Below the pieces are notes generated by a model, which did not search any database, was not told the DNA's origin, and worked only from the letters and a program-made list of their open reading frames with translations. The position numbers and the translations under genes were made by a program. From Kiritimatiellia bacterium (GTDB taxonomy: Bacteria > Verrucomicrobiota > Kiritimatiellia > JAQICX01): DNA of 46,373 bases. The stretch lies in assembly GCA_027858345.1 (NCBI GenBank), contig JAQICX010000093.1, positions 1 through 46,373 of the forward strand, written 5' to 3'. Positions 1 through 7,619 of the stretch are shown here, one piece after another (position 1 is the first letter of the stretch; every line of letters starts with the position of its first letter).

Positions 1-95
1 AGGACATTATCGCTCCCATTTTTGCAATACAATACTGATTTGCAGATTTTAAGGTAGCACAACCTTCAAGGTTGTAGGCGTTTCTCACTTGCATA

Positions 96-177
96 CGACC
101 AGCGGGAGTACAGCTGGAGGTAGGCCATTACACTGCGTTTCATTGCTGTCGCAGGCTCCAGCCTCACTCCCAGGTCG
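96..177. repeat. Long imperfect stem-loop repeat unit
   Basis: The left arm (96-119) begins CGACC and contains GGGAGT and GCTGGAG. The right arm (156-177) contains CTCCAGC, ACTCCC and ends GGTCG, so the arms pair over about 22 bases with a few mismatches around a ~36-base loop. The loop and right arm recur in inverted orientation at 341-389. It is non-coding; function unknown. Confidence 0.6.
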
Positions 178-340
178 TGGATCAACAGAAATGAAGCGAA
201 GCGTAATAGCCTAACCTGGAAGCGTGCGTTACCTCAAACACACCTGCAACGAAGATCGTTGCGTTACCCTAAACAATTGCTAAAACTCTTCTCTTTTTTT
301 CTTTTAATAATCTGCGTTAATCTGCGAAGCCCCGACCAAC

Positions 341-389
341 GGGAGAGAGGCTGGAGTCTACGACAGCAATGAGTGCAACGAATGGCCTA
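341..389. repeat. Inverted copy of the 121-171 repeat half
   Basis: This stretch matches the reverse complement of 121-171 over about 50 bases. Shared blocks include GGCTGGAG, CGACAGCAATGA and ATGGCCTA. It lies where the 3' part of the neighbouring GH20 gene should be, so it marks or caused the truncation. Confidence 0.6.
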
Positions 390-427
390 TCTGTGGATAA
401 CTTCTTTTGGTTGCGGCTATGCCGCCC

Positions 428-931
428 TGTGTAAAGTTGAAGCTCATTTAATTTTAGAACCGACATCAAATCAACCAACTGATATAATGTATCCATTGTA
501 GGAACCTTAGTTCGACTCACATCAAGCATAATTCCTCGATTCGCAAACTCAGGACTATCCTCAATTCTAAAACCTTTAAAAACGGCACCTTCTGTCTGAA
601 AAACTTGTGCTAAAGTCTTAAGTCCATAGAATGCACCAACTTCATCAGATGCAGTTAGCCATATACCATCACTCTGACAATCAATGGTATAAAACTGAGA
701 TTTTTCGCTTTTATCTAACTCAATAGAAACAAGAATTTCACCAACGGCGGGAACACCTGCACAAACATCCAATGAATTTGAAATATATTTACTAACCTCA
801 TACTTAAAATCAATCACCCTATTCTTGAAATTTGCAGAAAAACAATCAGAAACTCTAATCCATCTACAATCAGAATAGTCATACACCTGTGCTTTGCTTC
901 TCAAACTTGCCGGAACCGGAAATATATTCAT
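428..931 (-). pseudogene. GH20 beta-hexosaminidase remnant, 3' truncated
   Basis: About 168 residues resemble the N-terminus of GH20 family beta-N-acetylhexosaminidases: the non-catalytic domain 2 (about residues 45-115, with WLTASDEVGAFYGLKTLAQV) and the start of the TIM barrel (RGIMLDVSRTKVP at about 132-144, KLNELQLY at about 160-167). The catalytic Asp-Glu pair, which lies further into the barrel, is absent. The open frame continues to 317, but the last ~36 residues are encoded by the intergenic repeats at 341-425 and do not look like GH20. The start ATG at 931 is preceded by an AGGTTAGGA-type ribosome site, so the 5' end is original. There is no signal peptide. It cannot be a functional hexosaminidase as it stands. 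Confidence 0.75.
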
Positions 932-960
932 ATCCTAACCTTTAATATAGTTATTAGATG

Positions 961-1038
961 TTAGTTTTTAGTTATTAGCAAAGACACTACCGTGAGTAGG
1001 TAAAGAACTTTGCTCTTTGTTATTAAATAGGGTGTTGC
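961..1038. repeat. Dispersed intergenic repeat, copy 1
   Basis: Direct copy of 4806-4873. The two share TTTTAGTTA, the 20-base block GACACTACCGTGAGTAGGTA, CTTTGCTCTTT and AGGG-GTTGCC, with small indels. A GC hairpin (CGGGGC AA GCCCCG, 1053-1066) follows. The rest of the 932-1200 gap holds AT-rich sequence and no gene. Confidence 0.7.
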
Positions 1039-1200
1039 CAATCTTGGCTCCACGGGGCAAGCCCCGAGGTGACCCAATACACTGTTATTCTCAACTCTTT
1101 CTCTTTATTCAAAATTGAATATTGAACGTTCGATGTTGGACGTTCTACCTTATAACAAATCCATCCTAGTCCACCAAAACTCCTCCTTTTTTTACAGTGT

Positions 1201-2007
1201 CTATCTTTCTTTTATCTTGTATTTTAGGACCCATGCATGATTGCAGGGCAGTTTGTGTTTTGGCAGTTTTACTTCGACATAGTCTTTATGCTGTTTCCAG
1301 GAGAGTTCTTCTTCTTCGCCAAGCATCATAACGCTTGTTCCTTCTATTGGTTGCAGACTCTTTAATATAATCGAATCATCTGGAAGGTCTTTGCACTCAT
1401 CTGCCAATATCAAAGCGTATACAGTTTTACCTTTCTTTGTGTAGCAAATTTTATCTTCTTTATATGGAGCTATTGGCCTTGAACCATATATGGCTTCTTT
1501 ATTAACAGCCATCCAATCCCCAATTTCGCGCAGTCTATCTAGAGCTACTTCATCAAATAGACCTTCTGGGGATGGCGCTATGTTTAATAGCAGGTTTCCA
1601 CCTTTAGCTACTATGTCAATCAAGAGGTGAATTAAATATCTTGTTGGTTTATATTCCGCATCAAAGTCATATGAAAATGCTGGTCCCATTGTTATGCAGG
1701 ATTCCCATGTAAAGTCTATTGCTTCATCGGGTACTGTTTGTTCAGGAGTTATGAAATTTTCATTCTTTCCTCCGACTGTTCTGTCAGCAATAATTAGTCC
1801 TGGTTGCAGTTCTCCACCAAGTTCAGCTATCTCATTCATGCGTATATCCTGATCTGGAGGTCTTACCTGGCCACCGTCAAGCCATAACACATAGATATGT
1901 CCATAGTCGGAAAGCAGCTCAGTGATTTGACTATGTGTATACTTTACAAATTTTTCCCACAATTCCGGGTGTTTATGTGTATCATTAACTGCATTCTTTA
2001 GTTTCAA
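1201..2007 (-). pseudogene. GH29 alpha-L-fucosidase, 5' truncated
   Basis: The 268-residue frame is the C-terminal part of a GH29 alpha-L-fucosidase. It has the strand carrying the catalytic nucleophile (YVLWLDGGQ, Asp about residue 44), the ADRTVGGKNENFITPEQ stretch, the DFTWESCITMGPAFSY region and the KGGNLLLNIAPSPEG motif, followed by a C-terminal beta-sandwich. GH29 enzymes are usually 420-480 residues, so the first ~170 residues of the barrel are missing. The frame opens at a TTG directly after a TGA stop, with no ribosome site, and its first ~8 codons overlap the fumarase end in another frame. The 5' part was therefore replaced by the fumarase gene. A translationally coupled protein is possible but would be an incomplete barrel. 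Confidence 0.8.
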
Positions 2008-2842
2008 TCAATATTTCTGCACGTCTGCATGCCCAGCACATCATTGATATGGTTACAAAATAGCTTGCAGGAAGCCTTGACGAGTCCCCAATTTTCAATC
2101 CCAAAAGTGTTGTTTTTCCTGATAATCCCATTGGACCAATATTTAGCATATTAACTTCTTTAAGAGTTTGCTTTTCCAGATCACTAATTTCATGATTTTG
2201 GGACATATCATTTAGACTTCTTAGCAGCTGTTTCTTAGAATTAACATAGCCAGAGCCCCTATCACCTCCAATATTTACACCGAAAATTGATGGAGAACAT
2301 CCCATGCCCTGAGCTTTATATGCAGCATCTAATATGCATTTTCGTACACCATCAAGATCACGACCAGCTGATAATTCAGCATTTGGCAGACTATACTGGG
2401 TAGAAACATTTTCACATCCCCCACCCTTCAACATCAATCTGATGCAAACATCCTTGCGATCTGAAAATTCTAAATTGATGTAAGGTGCTCCAACAGAGAT
2501 GTTTGAAGCGATTGATTCGCCCGATACAGATTCTATTGTGTTTTGTCTTAGAAAACCATCTTTTGTTGCTTTAACGACTGCATTTTTAATGGCATTTTCA
2601 ATTGCTATAACTGGTGTTCCATCAGGAAGGTCCAGAAAAAAAAGAAGAGTTCCGGTATCCTGACATAAAGGTGTTTCCTGTTCTCTGGAAATTTTGATAT
2701 TTTCTAATATACCATCAAGAACCCATTTGGAAGGAGAATTTTCTTCTTCTTGCTTAGAGGCTATAATCAGTGCATTTTCTACATCTTCGGGTAGATCTGT
2801 TGAACACTTCTTTATTAAATTGTATATTTCTTCTTCTAACAT
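1985..2842 (-). CDS. Class I fumarase alpha subunit (Fe-S hydrolyase)
   Basis: This protein of about 285 residues matches the alpha (N-terminal) half of class I [4Fe-4S] hydro-lyases such as fumarase and L(+)-tartrate dehydratase. Three conserved cysteine motifs for the cluster are visible: PLCQDTGT (Cys60), GMGCSPSIFGVNIGG (Cys182; most relatives have CPP) and MMCWACRR (Cys269). KTTLLGLKIG and LPASYF are also typical. The start chosen is the ATG at 2842, one base after the vapB stop; an upstream in-frame start at 2905 would add 21 residues read through the antitoxin gene. The beta subunit, needed for activity in two-subunit enzymes, does not follow; a GH29 fragment does. The enzyme may be stranded, unless beta is encoded elsewhere. 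Confidence 0.8.
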   Translation of the reverse strand: MLEEEIYNLIKKCSTDLPEDVENALIIASKQEEENSPSKWVLDGILENIKISREQETPLCQDTGTLLFFLDLPDGTPVIAIENAIKNAVVKATKDGFLRQNTIESVSGESIASNISVGAPYINLEFSDRKDVCIRLMLKGGGCENVSTQYSLPNAELSAGRDLDGVRKCILDAAYKAQGMGCSPSIFGVNIGGDRGSGYVNSKKQLLRSLNDMSQNHEISDLEKQTLKEVNMLNIGPMGLSGKTTLLGLKIGDSSRLPASYFVTISMMCWACRRAEILIETKECS

Positions 2843-2843
2843 A

Positions 2844-3047
2844 TTAAGTATATTCAGATCTCTGTTCTTTGTAATCATACTCTGCAGAATATTCAACCAC
2901 CCCAAACATTGAAATAATTTTTTCTTGCTTCAAATGAATAATATAGTTAGATAGTGCTTCTGTTACAGCTTCCTCTGCGTTTTTATGATGTCCCAGTTTT
3001 ACTGCATTATTGAGCAACTTATCATCAATCTGTAATGTTGTTGTCAT
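2844..3047 (-). CDS. vapB: VapB-type antitoxin, orphan
   Basis: This 67-residue protein fits the VapB family (type II antitoxin, DUF2191-like). It has an N-terminal MTTTLQIDDKLLNNAVKLG ribbon-helix-helix start, an AVTEALSNYI helix, and a C-terminal toxin-binding tail (MFGVVEYSAEYDYKEQR) typical of VapBs. A strong GGAGG ribosome site lies at 3057-3061, nine bases before the ATG at 3047. In the family vapB is followed directly by a vapC PIN-domain RNase; here a fumarase subunit follows at once and no PIN domain is in the window. It is therefore an antitoxin without its toxin, either a decayed module or an anti-addiction remnant. Confidence 0.8.
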   Translation of the reverse strand: MTTTLQIDDKLLNNAVKLGHHKNAEEAVTEALSNYIIHLKQEKIISMFGVVEYSAEYDYKEQRSEYT

Positions 3048-3373
3048 ATTTCAGCACCTCCGATATTATTAAATATTTATAATACTATCATTTTTTGTAT
3101 AAATAGCAATATAATTCTATTGTCTGCTTAAATGTCCTTGATTTTTCGGTTGATCACAGCTTGAGCTGTATATTCGTCGGTCACCGACCGACGCTACAGC
3201 CGTTGATTTCACAATAGACCATTAAACTGCACATTTCATACTGTAGCGGCGGTCGTTGACCGCCGAAAAAAATATTTTATATTTATCAACCGTTGGGGTA
3301 TAAAACAATGCATCTTCTGCTAATTTTATTAAGTGAAACGCATGTTTCTAACTCCAACGAAAACCTTAAAGCC
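3048..3373. repeat. Intergenic repeat cluster with two perfect hairpins
   Basis: No gene is present. The block TCCTTGATTTTTCGGTT (3134-3150) recurs at 45778-45794, and AACGCATGTTT near 3338-3348 recurs near 45987-45997, so the whole 3134-3370 segment looks like a diverged relative of 45778-46030. Inside are two perfect palindromes with three-base loops: CGTCGGTC ACC GACCGACG (3175-3193) and CGGCGGTC GTT GACCGCCG (3247-3265). The second is preceded by the recurring leader (TTAAACTGCA ... ACTGTAGC, 3221-3247). Confidence 0.6.
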
Positions 3374-4240
3374 TTAAATGTAAATTTCCAAGGATAAATC
3401 AACTGATGGTGCGGAATGTGTAAGACAACCAAGGGATATGGCATCTACGCCACTCTGAGCAACTTCATACACATTCTTTAAGGTTATTCCGCCAGATGCC
3501 TCCAGCAGACTAACACCATTGTTAATTGCAACACATTCAACCATCATTTCCGGCGACATATTATCTAAAAGAATCCATTGAGGTTTTGCTTTTAAAGCAC
3601 TCTTGAGTTCTTCAAATGTTTCAACCTCAACTTCAATAGCAATTCCAGGAAATTTTTTACGAGCTTCCAAGACGGCTAAATCTAATTGATCTGCATATTC
3701 TTCATTCCAAAGTTTGCGATGGTTATCTTTAATCATAATCCTATCATAAAGTCCCATTCGATGGTTTGTTCCGCCACCACATAATACAGCATATTTTTCG
3801 AATACTCTTAAAGCAGGTGTAGTTTTTCTGGTATCAAGAATCATAACTTTATCATTTTTAATTGTCTTTTTGAATTCTCTTGCCATTGAAGCTATACCGG
3901 ACATTCTCTGCATAAAGTTAAGAGCTGTTCTTTCTCCTGTCAATATTGTTCGTGCAGAACCACATATTTTCATGATAATGTTGCCAACTTCAGCTTCTGA
4001 ACCATCAGGTAAAACCACTTCAATATTTATGTCAGGGTTAACAGCCTCAAAAACTTCTTTTGCAACGTCAACACCTGAAACCACACAGGACTCTTTTGCA
4101 ATAATTACTGCCGATGCGGTAGCATTCTCCGGCACAAGTGATAGGGTGGTTGTATCCCCTACTGTACCCAAATCTTCTTCTAAAGCAAGGGTTATTATGT
4201 TTTTTACAACTTTATCATCTGTAATGTTTGGTAGATTCAT
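3374..4240 (-). CDS. nadC: Quinolinate phosphoribosyltransferase (NadC)
   Basis: NadC converts quinolinate and PRPP to nicotinate mononucleotide, CO2 and pyrophosphate in de novo NAD synthesis, in the cytoplasm. The 288 residues match the family's usual length. An N-terminal alpha/beta sandwich (EEDLGTVGDTTT near residue 17) leads into the barrel, with ERTALNFMQRMSG, the DTRKTTPALR motif, GGGTNHRMGLYDRIMIKDNH, EVEVETFEE, ILLDNMSP and LEASGGI, all phosphate- or substrate-binding signatures. The ATG at 4240 follows an AGGAAA ribosome site. It lies 8 bases after the GtrA-like gene, so the two are probably co-transcribed. nadA and nadB are not in the window. Confidence 0.95.
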   Translation of the reverse strand: MNLPNITDDKVVKNIITLALEEDLGTVGDTTTLSLVPENATASAVIIAKESCVVSGVDVAKEVFEAVNPDINIEVVLPDGSEAEVGNIIMKICGSARTILTGERTALNFMQRMSGIASMAREFKKTIKNDKVMILDTRKTTPALRVFEKYAVLCGGGTNHRMGLYDRIMIKDNHRKLWNEEYADQLDLAVLEARKKFPGIAIEVEVETFEELKSALKAKPQWILLDNMSPEMMVECVAINNGVSLLEASGGITLKNVYEVAQSGVDAISLGCLTHSAPSVDLSLEIYI

Positions 4241-4248
4241 ATTGTTTC

Positions 4249-4743
4249 CTATCCATTAAAAATTAAAAACTTACGCATTGCATAGTTTACTGCCAATGAT
4301 GTAAATAGATTTGCACAGAATGCATACGTTGTTATCATTCCATACTTTCTGATGAGCCAACCCATCAGAAAAGTACCCAAAGCAATACTGATTGCTGATA
4401 CTGCGTAAAACATCACGATCTCAAGGTACCATGGATATTTGCCTGCATCGAATACCCATAAAATGTTTAGTATATAGCAGACCAGATTTGAAATAAAGAA
4501 AGCAATCCAGTTGTTCTTCATAGAGTTTTTAGATCGAAGAACATCATCCTCTTCTTCCATCTTAATTTTAAAAATCTTAACAAACCAGTCATCATTCTGA
4601 AGCGATGGAAAAAGTTTCCAGCCTGCAAGATGAAATACGGTAATATGTACTGCTGTGGCAATTCCACCAACTATTGCATACTTTAAAAATTGAACCAACG
4701 GACTACTTTCAGGTGCAAAAAATTGTAATATAAATTCTTTCAT
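4249..4743 (-). CDS. GtrA-like small membrane protein
   Basis: This 164-residue protein has four predicted membrane segments and the N-terminal FLKYAIVGGIATAVHITVF signature of the GtrA family (PF04138). Members are thought to help move undecaprenyl-phosphate-linked sugars across the inner membrane, often beside glycosyltransferases. Between TM1 and TM2 there is a charged insert (about residues 60-82, KIKMEEEDDVLRSKNS) that shorter GtrA proteins lack. It sits directly upstream of nadC with an 8-base gap, which says little about its substrate. The family assignment is fairly safe; the precise role is unknown. Confidence 0.75.
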   Translation of the reverse strand: MKEFILQFFAPESSPLVQFLKYAIVGGIATAVHITVFHLAGWKLFPSLQNDDWFVKIFKIKMEEEDDVLRSKNSMKNNWIAFFISNLVCYILNILWVFDAGKYPWYLEIVMFYAVSAISIALGTFLMGWLIRKYGMITTYAFCANLFTSLAVNYAMRKFLIFNG

Positions 4744-4805
4744 ATAATTTCTTTAATTCTTTGTAAATTTTCAAAAAGTGTACAGTAACTGTACAACAGT
4801 TATTA

Positions 4806-4880
4806 GCTTTTAGTTAGACACTACCGTGAGTAGGTAAAAGAGCTTTGCTCTTTATATTTAACCTAGGGCGTTGCCCTAGG
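4806..4880. repeat. Dispersed intergenic repeat, copy 2, with two hairpins
   Basis: Direct copy of 961-1038 (see that entry). It carries two perfect palindromes with three-base loops: AAAGAGC TTT GCTCTTT (4837-4853) and CCTAGGGC GTT GCCCTAGG (4862-4880). In copy 1 the second palindrome is degraded to AGGGTGTTGCC. Confidence 0.7.
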
Positions 4881-5120
4881 CTATGATATCACGGGCTGTC
4901 AGCACTAAAAAACTTTGCTTATTATAATACTAGGCAAAACGTTAATCATACCAGCCCTTATCTACCTTAAAACTGCAACTTTCCCACTGTAGCCGCATCG
5001 CCCCCGCGCAGGCCAACTCGCTGGGAACGTCGAGCCTGAAAGACAAACTCGGCATAATCATAACATGAGCTTAGCTCATTCCACAATTTTTAATTCTTAA
5101 TTTTAAATTAATTTTATAAC

Positions 5121-5137
5121 CTCTGGCGAAGCCAGAG
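5121..5137. repeat. Perfect hairpin after tRNA-Arg
   Basis: CTCTGGC GAA GCCAGAG is a 7-bp stem with a three-base loop, 3 bases past the tRNA 3' end on the minus strand. It may help end transcription, but no T-run follows and the same shape recurs in many intergenic regions here. Confidence 0.55.
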
Positions 5138-5139
5138 AA

Positions 5140-5215
5140 TGGTGCACCCGGCGGGGGTCGAACCCACAATCTTCGGCTTCGGAGGCCAACGTCTTATCCA
5201 TTGGACTACGGGTGC
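5140..5215 (-). tRNA. tRNA-Arg (anticodon CCG)
   Basis: Read on the minus strand, 76 bases fold as a tRNA. The acceptor stem is GCACCCG/CGGGTGC, with discriminator A and an encoded CCA. The anticodon stem is TTGGC/GCCGA with loop CTCCGAA, giving anticodon CCG (plus-strand 5180-5182), which reads the Arg codon CGG. The T-arm is GTGGG TTCGACC CCCGC. The D-arm has one weak pair. The gene stands alone between serC and the repeats. Confidence 0.95.
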
Positions 5216-5295
5216 ACAATAAAACTGTAAACGGTAAATAGTAAACAGTAAATTCCTGCTAAATTACGCATTTTCGAACTTACGCATTTTTGAGT

Positions 5296-6369
5296 TTAGC
5301 TTTTTTGTTCAAAATTCTTCATTAGCTCTACCAACTTATCAACACCTTCTTCCGGGAACGCATTATAAATGGAAGCTCTTAGTCCACCCACGTCTCTATG
5401 CCCCTTCAATCCCCACATGTTGTTTTTAACGCTCTCTTCCAGGAACATTGCTTCCAACTCTTTTGTTGGCATTGTGAATGTCACATTCATGTCAGAGCGA
5501 TAAGCCTTGTCTGCACAACCAGTATAGAAATCTGAGCTATCAATTAAATCATAAATCTTCTTAGCTTTTCGAACATTTTGTTCAAAAAGATTAGTTTTTC
5601 CAGTTTTCTTAATCCAGCGAGTCACAAGGCACATCATGTATATTGTGAATGATGCTGGTGTGTTATACAAAGAGTTCTTTGAAACATGTGTTTTATATTG
5701 AAAGATTGTCGGATTTGTTCTAACAACTTTTTCAGCCAAATCATCTCTAATTATAACCAATGCACATCCTGATGGTCCAAGATTCTTTTGAGCGCCAGCG
5801 TAAATCATTCCAAAATCAGCAACATTAATTTCTCTTGAAAGAATGTCAGATGACATATCGGCAATTAGTGGAGCATCACATTTAGGAAATTCTTTCCACT
5901 GTGCACCAGAGATAGTTTCATTTGAAGTGATATGAAGGTATTCAGCACCATCCGTATAATCAATGGAGTTAATTGCAGGTATTGTTGCTGGTACGCAATT
6001 TGATGTGTCTGCCACAACATTAACGTTGCCAAACAACTTTGCTTCTTTAATCGCTTTTCCAGCCCATGCACCGGTGTTGATGTAATCAGCTGTCTGACCG
6101 TCACCTAAAAGATTCATAGGTATAACTGCAAATTGAGTGCTTGCACCACCTTGTAGCAACAGAACAGAATAACCTTCTGGTATATTCATCAACTCTTTAT
6201 AGTTGGCAATTGCCTCTGCGTGAATTGCATCATACTCTTTGCCTCTATGGCTGCTTTCCATGATTGACATACCAGAGTTCTGATAGTCACAAAAATTTGC
6301 TTGAGCTTCTTCTAAAACTTCCAACGGTAATGTTGCTGGACCAGCATAAAAATTATATGAACGTGTCAT
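5296..6369 (-). CDS. serC: Phosphoserine aminotransferase (SerC)
   Basis: SerC is a PLP-dependent enzyme that converts 3-phosphohydroxypyruvate and glutamate to O-phosphoserine (serine synthesis) and acts on the matching pyridoxal-pathway intermediate. The 357 residues equal the family length. Visible signatures are YNFYAGPATLPLEVLE at the N-terminus, MESSHRGKEY, LLQGGASTQFA, TGAWAGKAIKEA, the PLP lysine in YAGAQKNLGPSG (Lys195) and the C-terminal GHRDVGGLRASIYNAFP. An AAGGAAAA ribosome site precedes the ATG at 6369. It lies between miaA and tRNA-Arg with gaps over 80 bases, so it is probably its own unit. Confidence 0.96.
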   Translation of the reverse strand: MTRSYNFYAGPATLPLEVLEEAQANFCDYQNSGMSIMESSHRGKEYDAIHAEAIANYKELMNIPEGYSVLLLQGGASTQFAVIPMNLLGDGQTADYINTGAWAGKAIKEAKLFGNVNVVADTSNCVPATIPAINSIDYTDGAEYLHITSNETISGAQWKEFPKCDAPLIADMSSDILSREINVADFGMIYAGAQKNLGPSGCALVIIRDDLAEKVVRTNPTIFQYKTHVSKNSLYNTPASFTIYMMCLVTRWIKKTGKTNLFEQNVRKAKKIYDLIDSSDFYTGCADKAYRSDMNVTFTMPTKELEAMFLEESVKNNMWGLKGHRDVGGLRASIYNAFPEEGVDKLVELMKNFEQKS

Positions 6370-6500
6370 CTGTTTTCCTTATATTTAACTTTAAATTTTA
6401 TAATTGTCTTTAATTTTCACACACTAATAACGAATGATAGTTCATAAGTATTGGGGTTTATTATTAAAGAAAACACCCAAAGAACTAATCAAGTAAAGGA

Positions 6501-7415
6501 TTATATTTTATATAAGGAACTTTGCCAAGCAAAAAAGAGTTCTTGTGCCAGAGTTTCTACATCCTTCTCAGCATCAAGCCAATGTATCACACTGCCATTA
6601 CGTTCCATTCGTCTAAACCACTTAATTTGTCTCTTAGCAAATTGCCGAATGGCAATATAGAGCTTTTCAATCATTTCATCTTTTGAAAATTCATTATTAA
6701 GATAGTTAAGAACATATCTATATTCAAGACCATAATGCTCCAGCATTGCTTCTGGGACACCTGAATTAATCAAGTTTTCAACCTCTTCAATCATACCTTC
6801 ATTAATTCTTTGAAGCAATCTTGCCTTAATTCTTTGGTGTAATAGTTCTCTTTTGATATCCATGCAGAAAATCATCGAACTAATTTTGGGAAAAGGATTC
6901 TCGTTGGCTTGCTTAAACTGATCAATCTCAATTGCACGAATAATACGTTCTCTGATAATAGTATCAGTTGTATTATGCACATCTCTCGTTTGAGTAAGCA
7001 TAGCTGCAAGTTCTTCATTAGTCTTGGTTTTTATACTTTCTCTAAATTGCAAATTTTCAGGAACTTTAACAAGGTCATAACAATCTGTGACAGATTCAAT
7101 ATACAAACCAGTTCCACCGCAAAGAATTGGCAGAACTTCTCTGGTCTTTAATTCATTATAAACCTTAAGAAAAGCCTTCTGATATTCAAACAGATTAAAC
7201 TCATACCCGGCGTCAACAATATCAATCAGGTGATAAGGAACATTTTCAAACATTGAATACTCGTCCAGGTCTTTCCCTGTACCAATATCCATGCCACGAT
7301 ATACCTGTCTTGAATCGGCACTGATAATCTCGCCATTCAGCTTGTTGGCAACATGAACCGCAAGCTTTGTCTTACCTGTAGCAGTCGGTCCTATTATACA
7401 TAAAAGTTCGTTCAT
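6501..7415 (-). CDS. miaA: tRNA dimethylallyltransferase (MiaA)
   Basis: MiaA transfers a dimethylallyl group from DMAPP to N6 of A37 in tRNAs that read UNN codons. The 304-residue protein has the P-loop GPTATGKT (residues 9-16), the SADSRQVYRGMDIGTGKD motif that binds tRNA and substrate, HLIDIVDAGYEFN, LCGGTGLYIES and the C-terminal RQFAKRQIKWFRR motif, all diagnostic. No clear Shine-Dalgarno lies before the ATG at 7415. The usual neighbours mutL and hfq are absent. The 130-base gap after it, before serC, holds no gene. Confidence 0.96.
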   Translation of the reverse strand: MNELLCIIGPTATGKTKLAVHVANKLNGEIISADSRQVYRGMDIGTGKDLDEYSMFENVPYHLIDIVDAGYEFNLFEYQKAFLKVYNELKTREVLPILCGGTGLYIESVTDCYDLVKVPENLQFRESIKTKTNEELAAMLTQTRDVHNTTDTIIRERIIRAIEIDQFKQANENPFPKISSMIFCMDIKRELLHQRIKARLLQRINEGMIEEVENLINSGVPEAMLEHYGLEYRYVLNYLNNEFSKDEMIEKLYIAIRQFAKRQIKWFRRMERNGSVIHWLDAEKDVETLAQELFFAWQSSLYKI

Positions 7416-7574
7416 AATGATAAAGTATATTGATTAATGGATATAATTCACTCTTTTCTTTCGCTCACCATTGTAATCAAACAAATTGCCTATTGCAACA
7501 GAATTATCAACCAAAACCAACTCTGGATAATTCATTTTAGTATGATAATGCAGAATTTTTCAAGCTTAAACGCC

Positions 7575-7605
7575 AAAAAAAAATACGGGCAATGCCCGTT
7601 TTTTT
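7575..7605 (-). terminator. Rho-independent terminator after the ABC/OPT locus
   Basis: On the minus strand a 6-bp stem ACGGGC/GCCCGT with loop ATT is followed within one base by nine T residues. It starts about 20 bases after the stop of the ABC ATPase at 7620, so it closes the seven-gene locus. A-rich sequence on the other side gives a T-run on the plus strand too, so it could work both ways. Confidence 0.85.
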
Positions 7606-7619
7606 GTTTGGTAAGTTAG

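Larger units (their letters stand above)
1..427. other. Intergenic mosaic of short repeats, no gene
   Basis: I see no credible gene here. The stretch consists of modules that recur elsewhere in the window. Positions 1-21 (read on the minus strand) match 45893-45913, sharing AATGGGAGCGA and ATGTCC. Positions 51-80 hold an AAGGTA-led hairpin related to 35736-35769. Positions 211-234 (minus) hold a third version of the same AGGTAACGCA...GCTTCCAG module. A large stem-loop lies at 96-177 and an inverted relative of its right half at 341-389. A small hairpin at 413-425 (GCGGC TAT GCCGC) sits just beyond the broken end of the GH20 remnant. Confidence 0.6.
4744..5139. other. Intergenic repeats between the GtrA-like gene and tRNA-Arg
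   Basis: No gene. It contains copy 2 of the dispersed repeat (4806-4880), a leader-type motif at 4965-4993 (TTAAAACTGCAACTTTCC then ACTGTAGC) joined to GC-rich sequence at 4990-5040, and a perfect hairpin at 5121-5137 just downstream of the tRNA. Confidence 0.6.

Noticed and set aside
2843-2905. Fumarase start at 2905 as a VapB-overlapping extension
   Set aside because: The extra 21 residues lie in the antitoxin gene and do not resemble the family, whose length fits the ATG at 2842.
4990-5045. Possible structured RNA in the GC-rich patch before tRNA-Arg
   Set aside because: No recognisable RNA family features; it follows the repeat leader and is probably another payload module.
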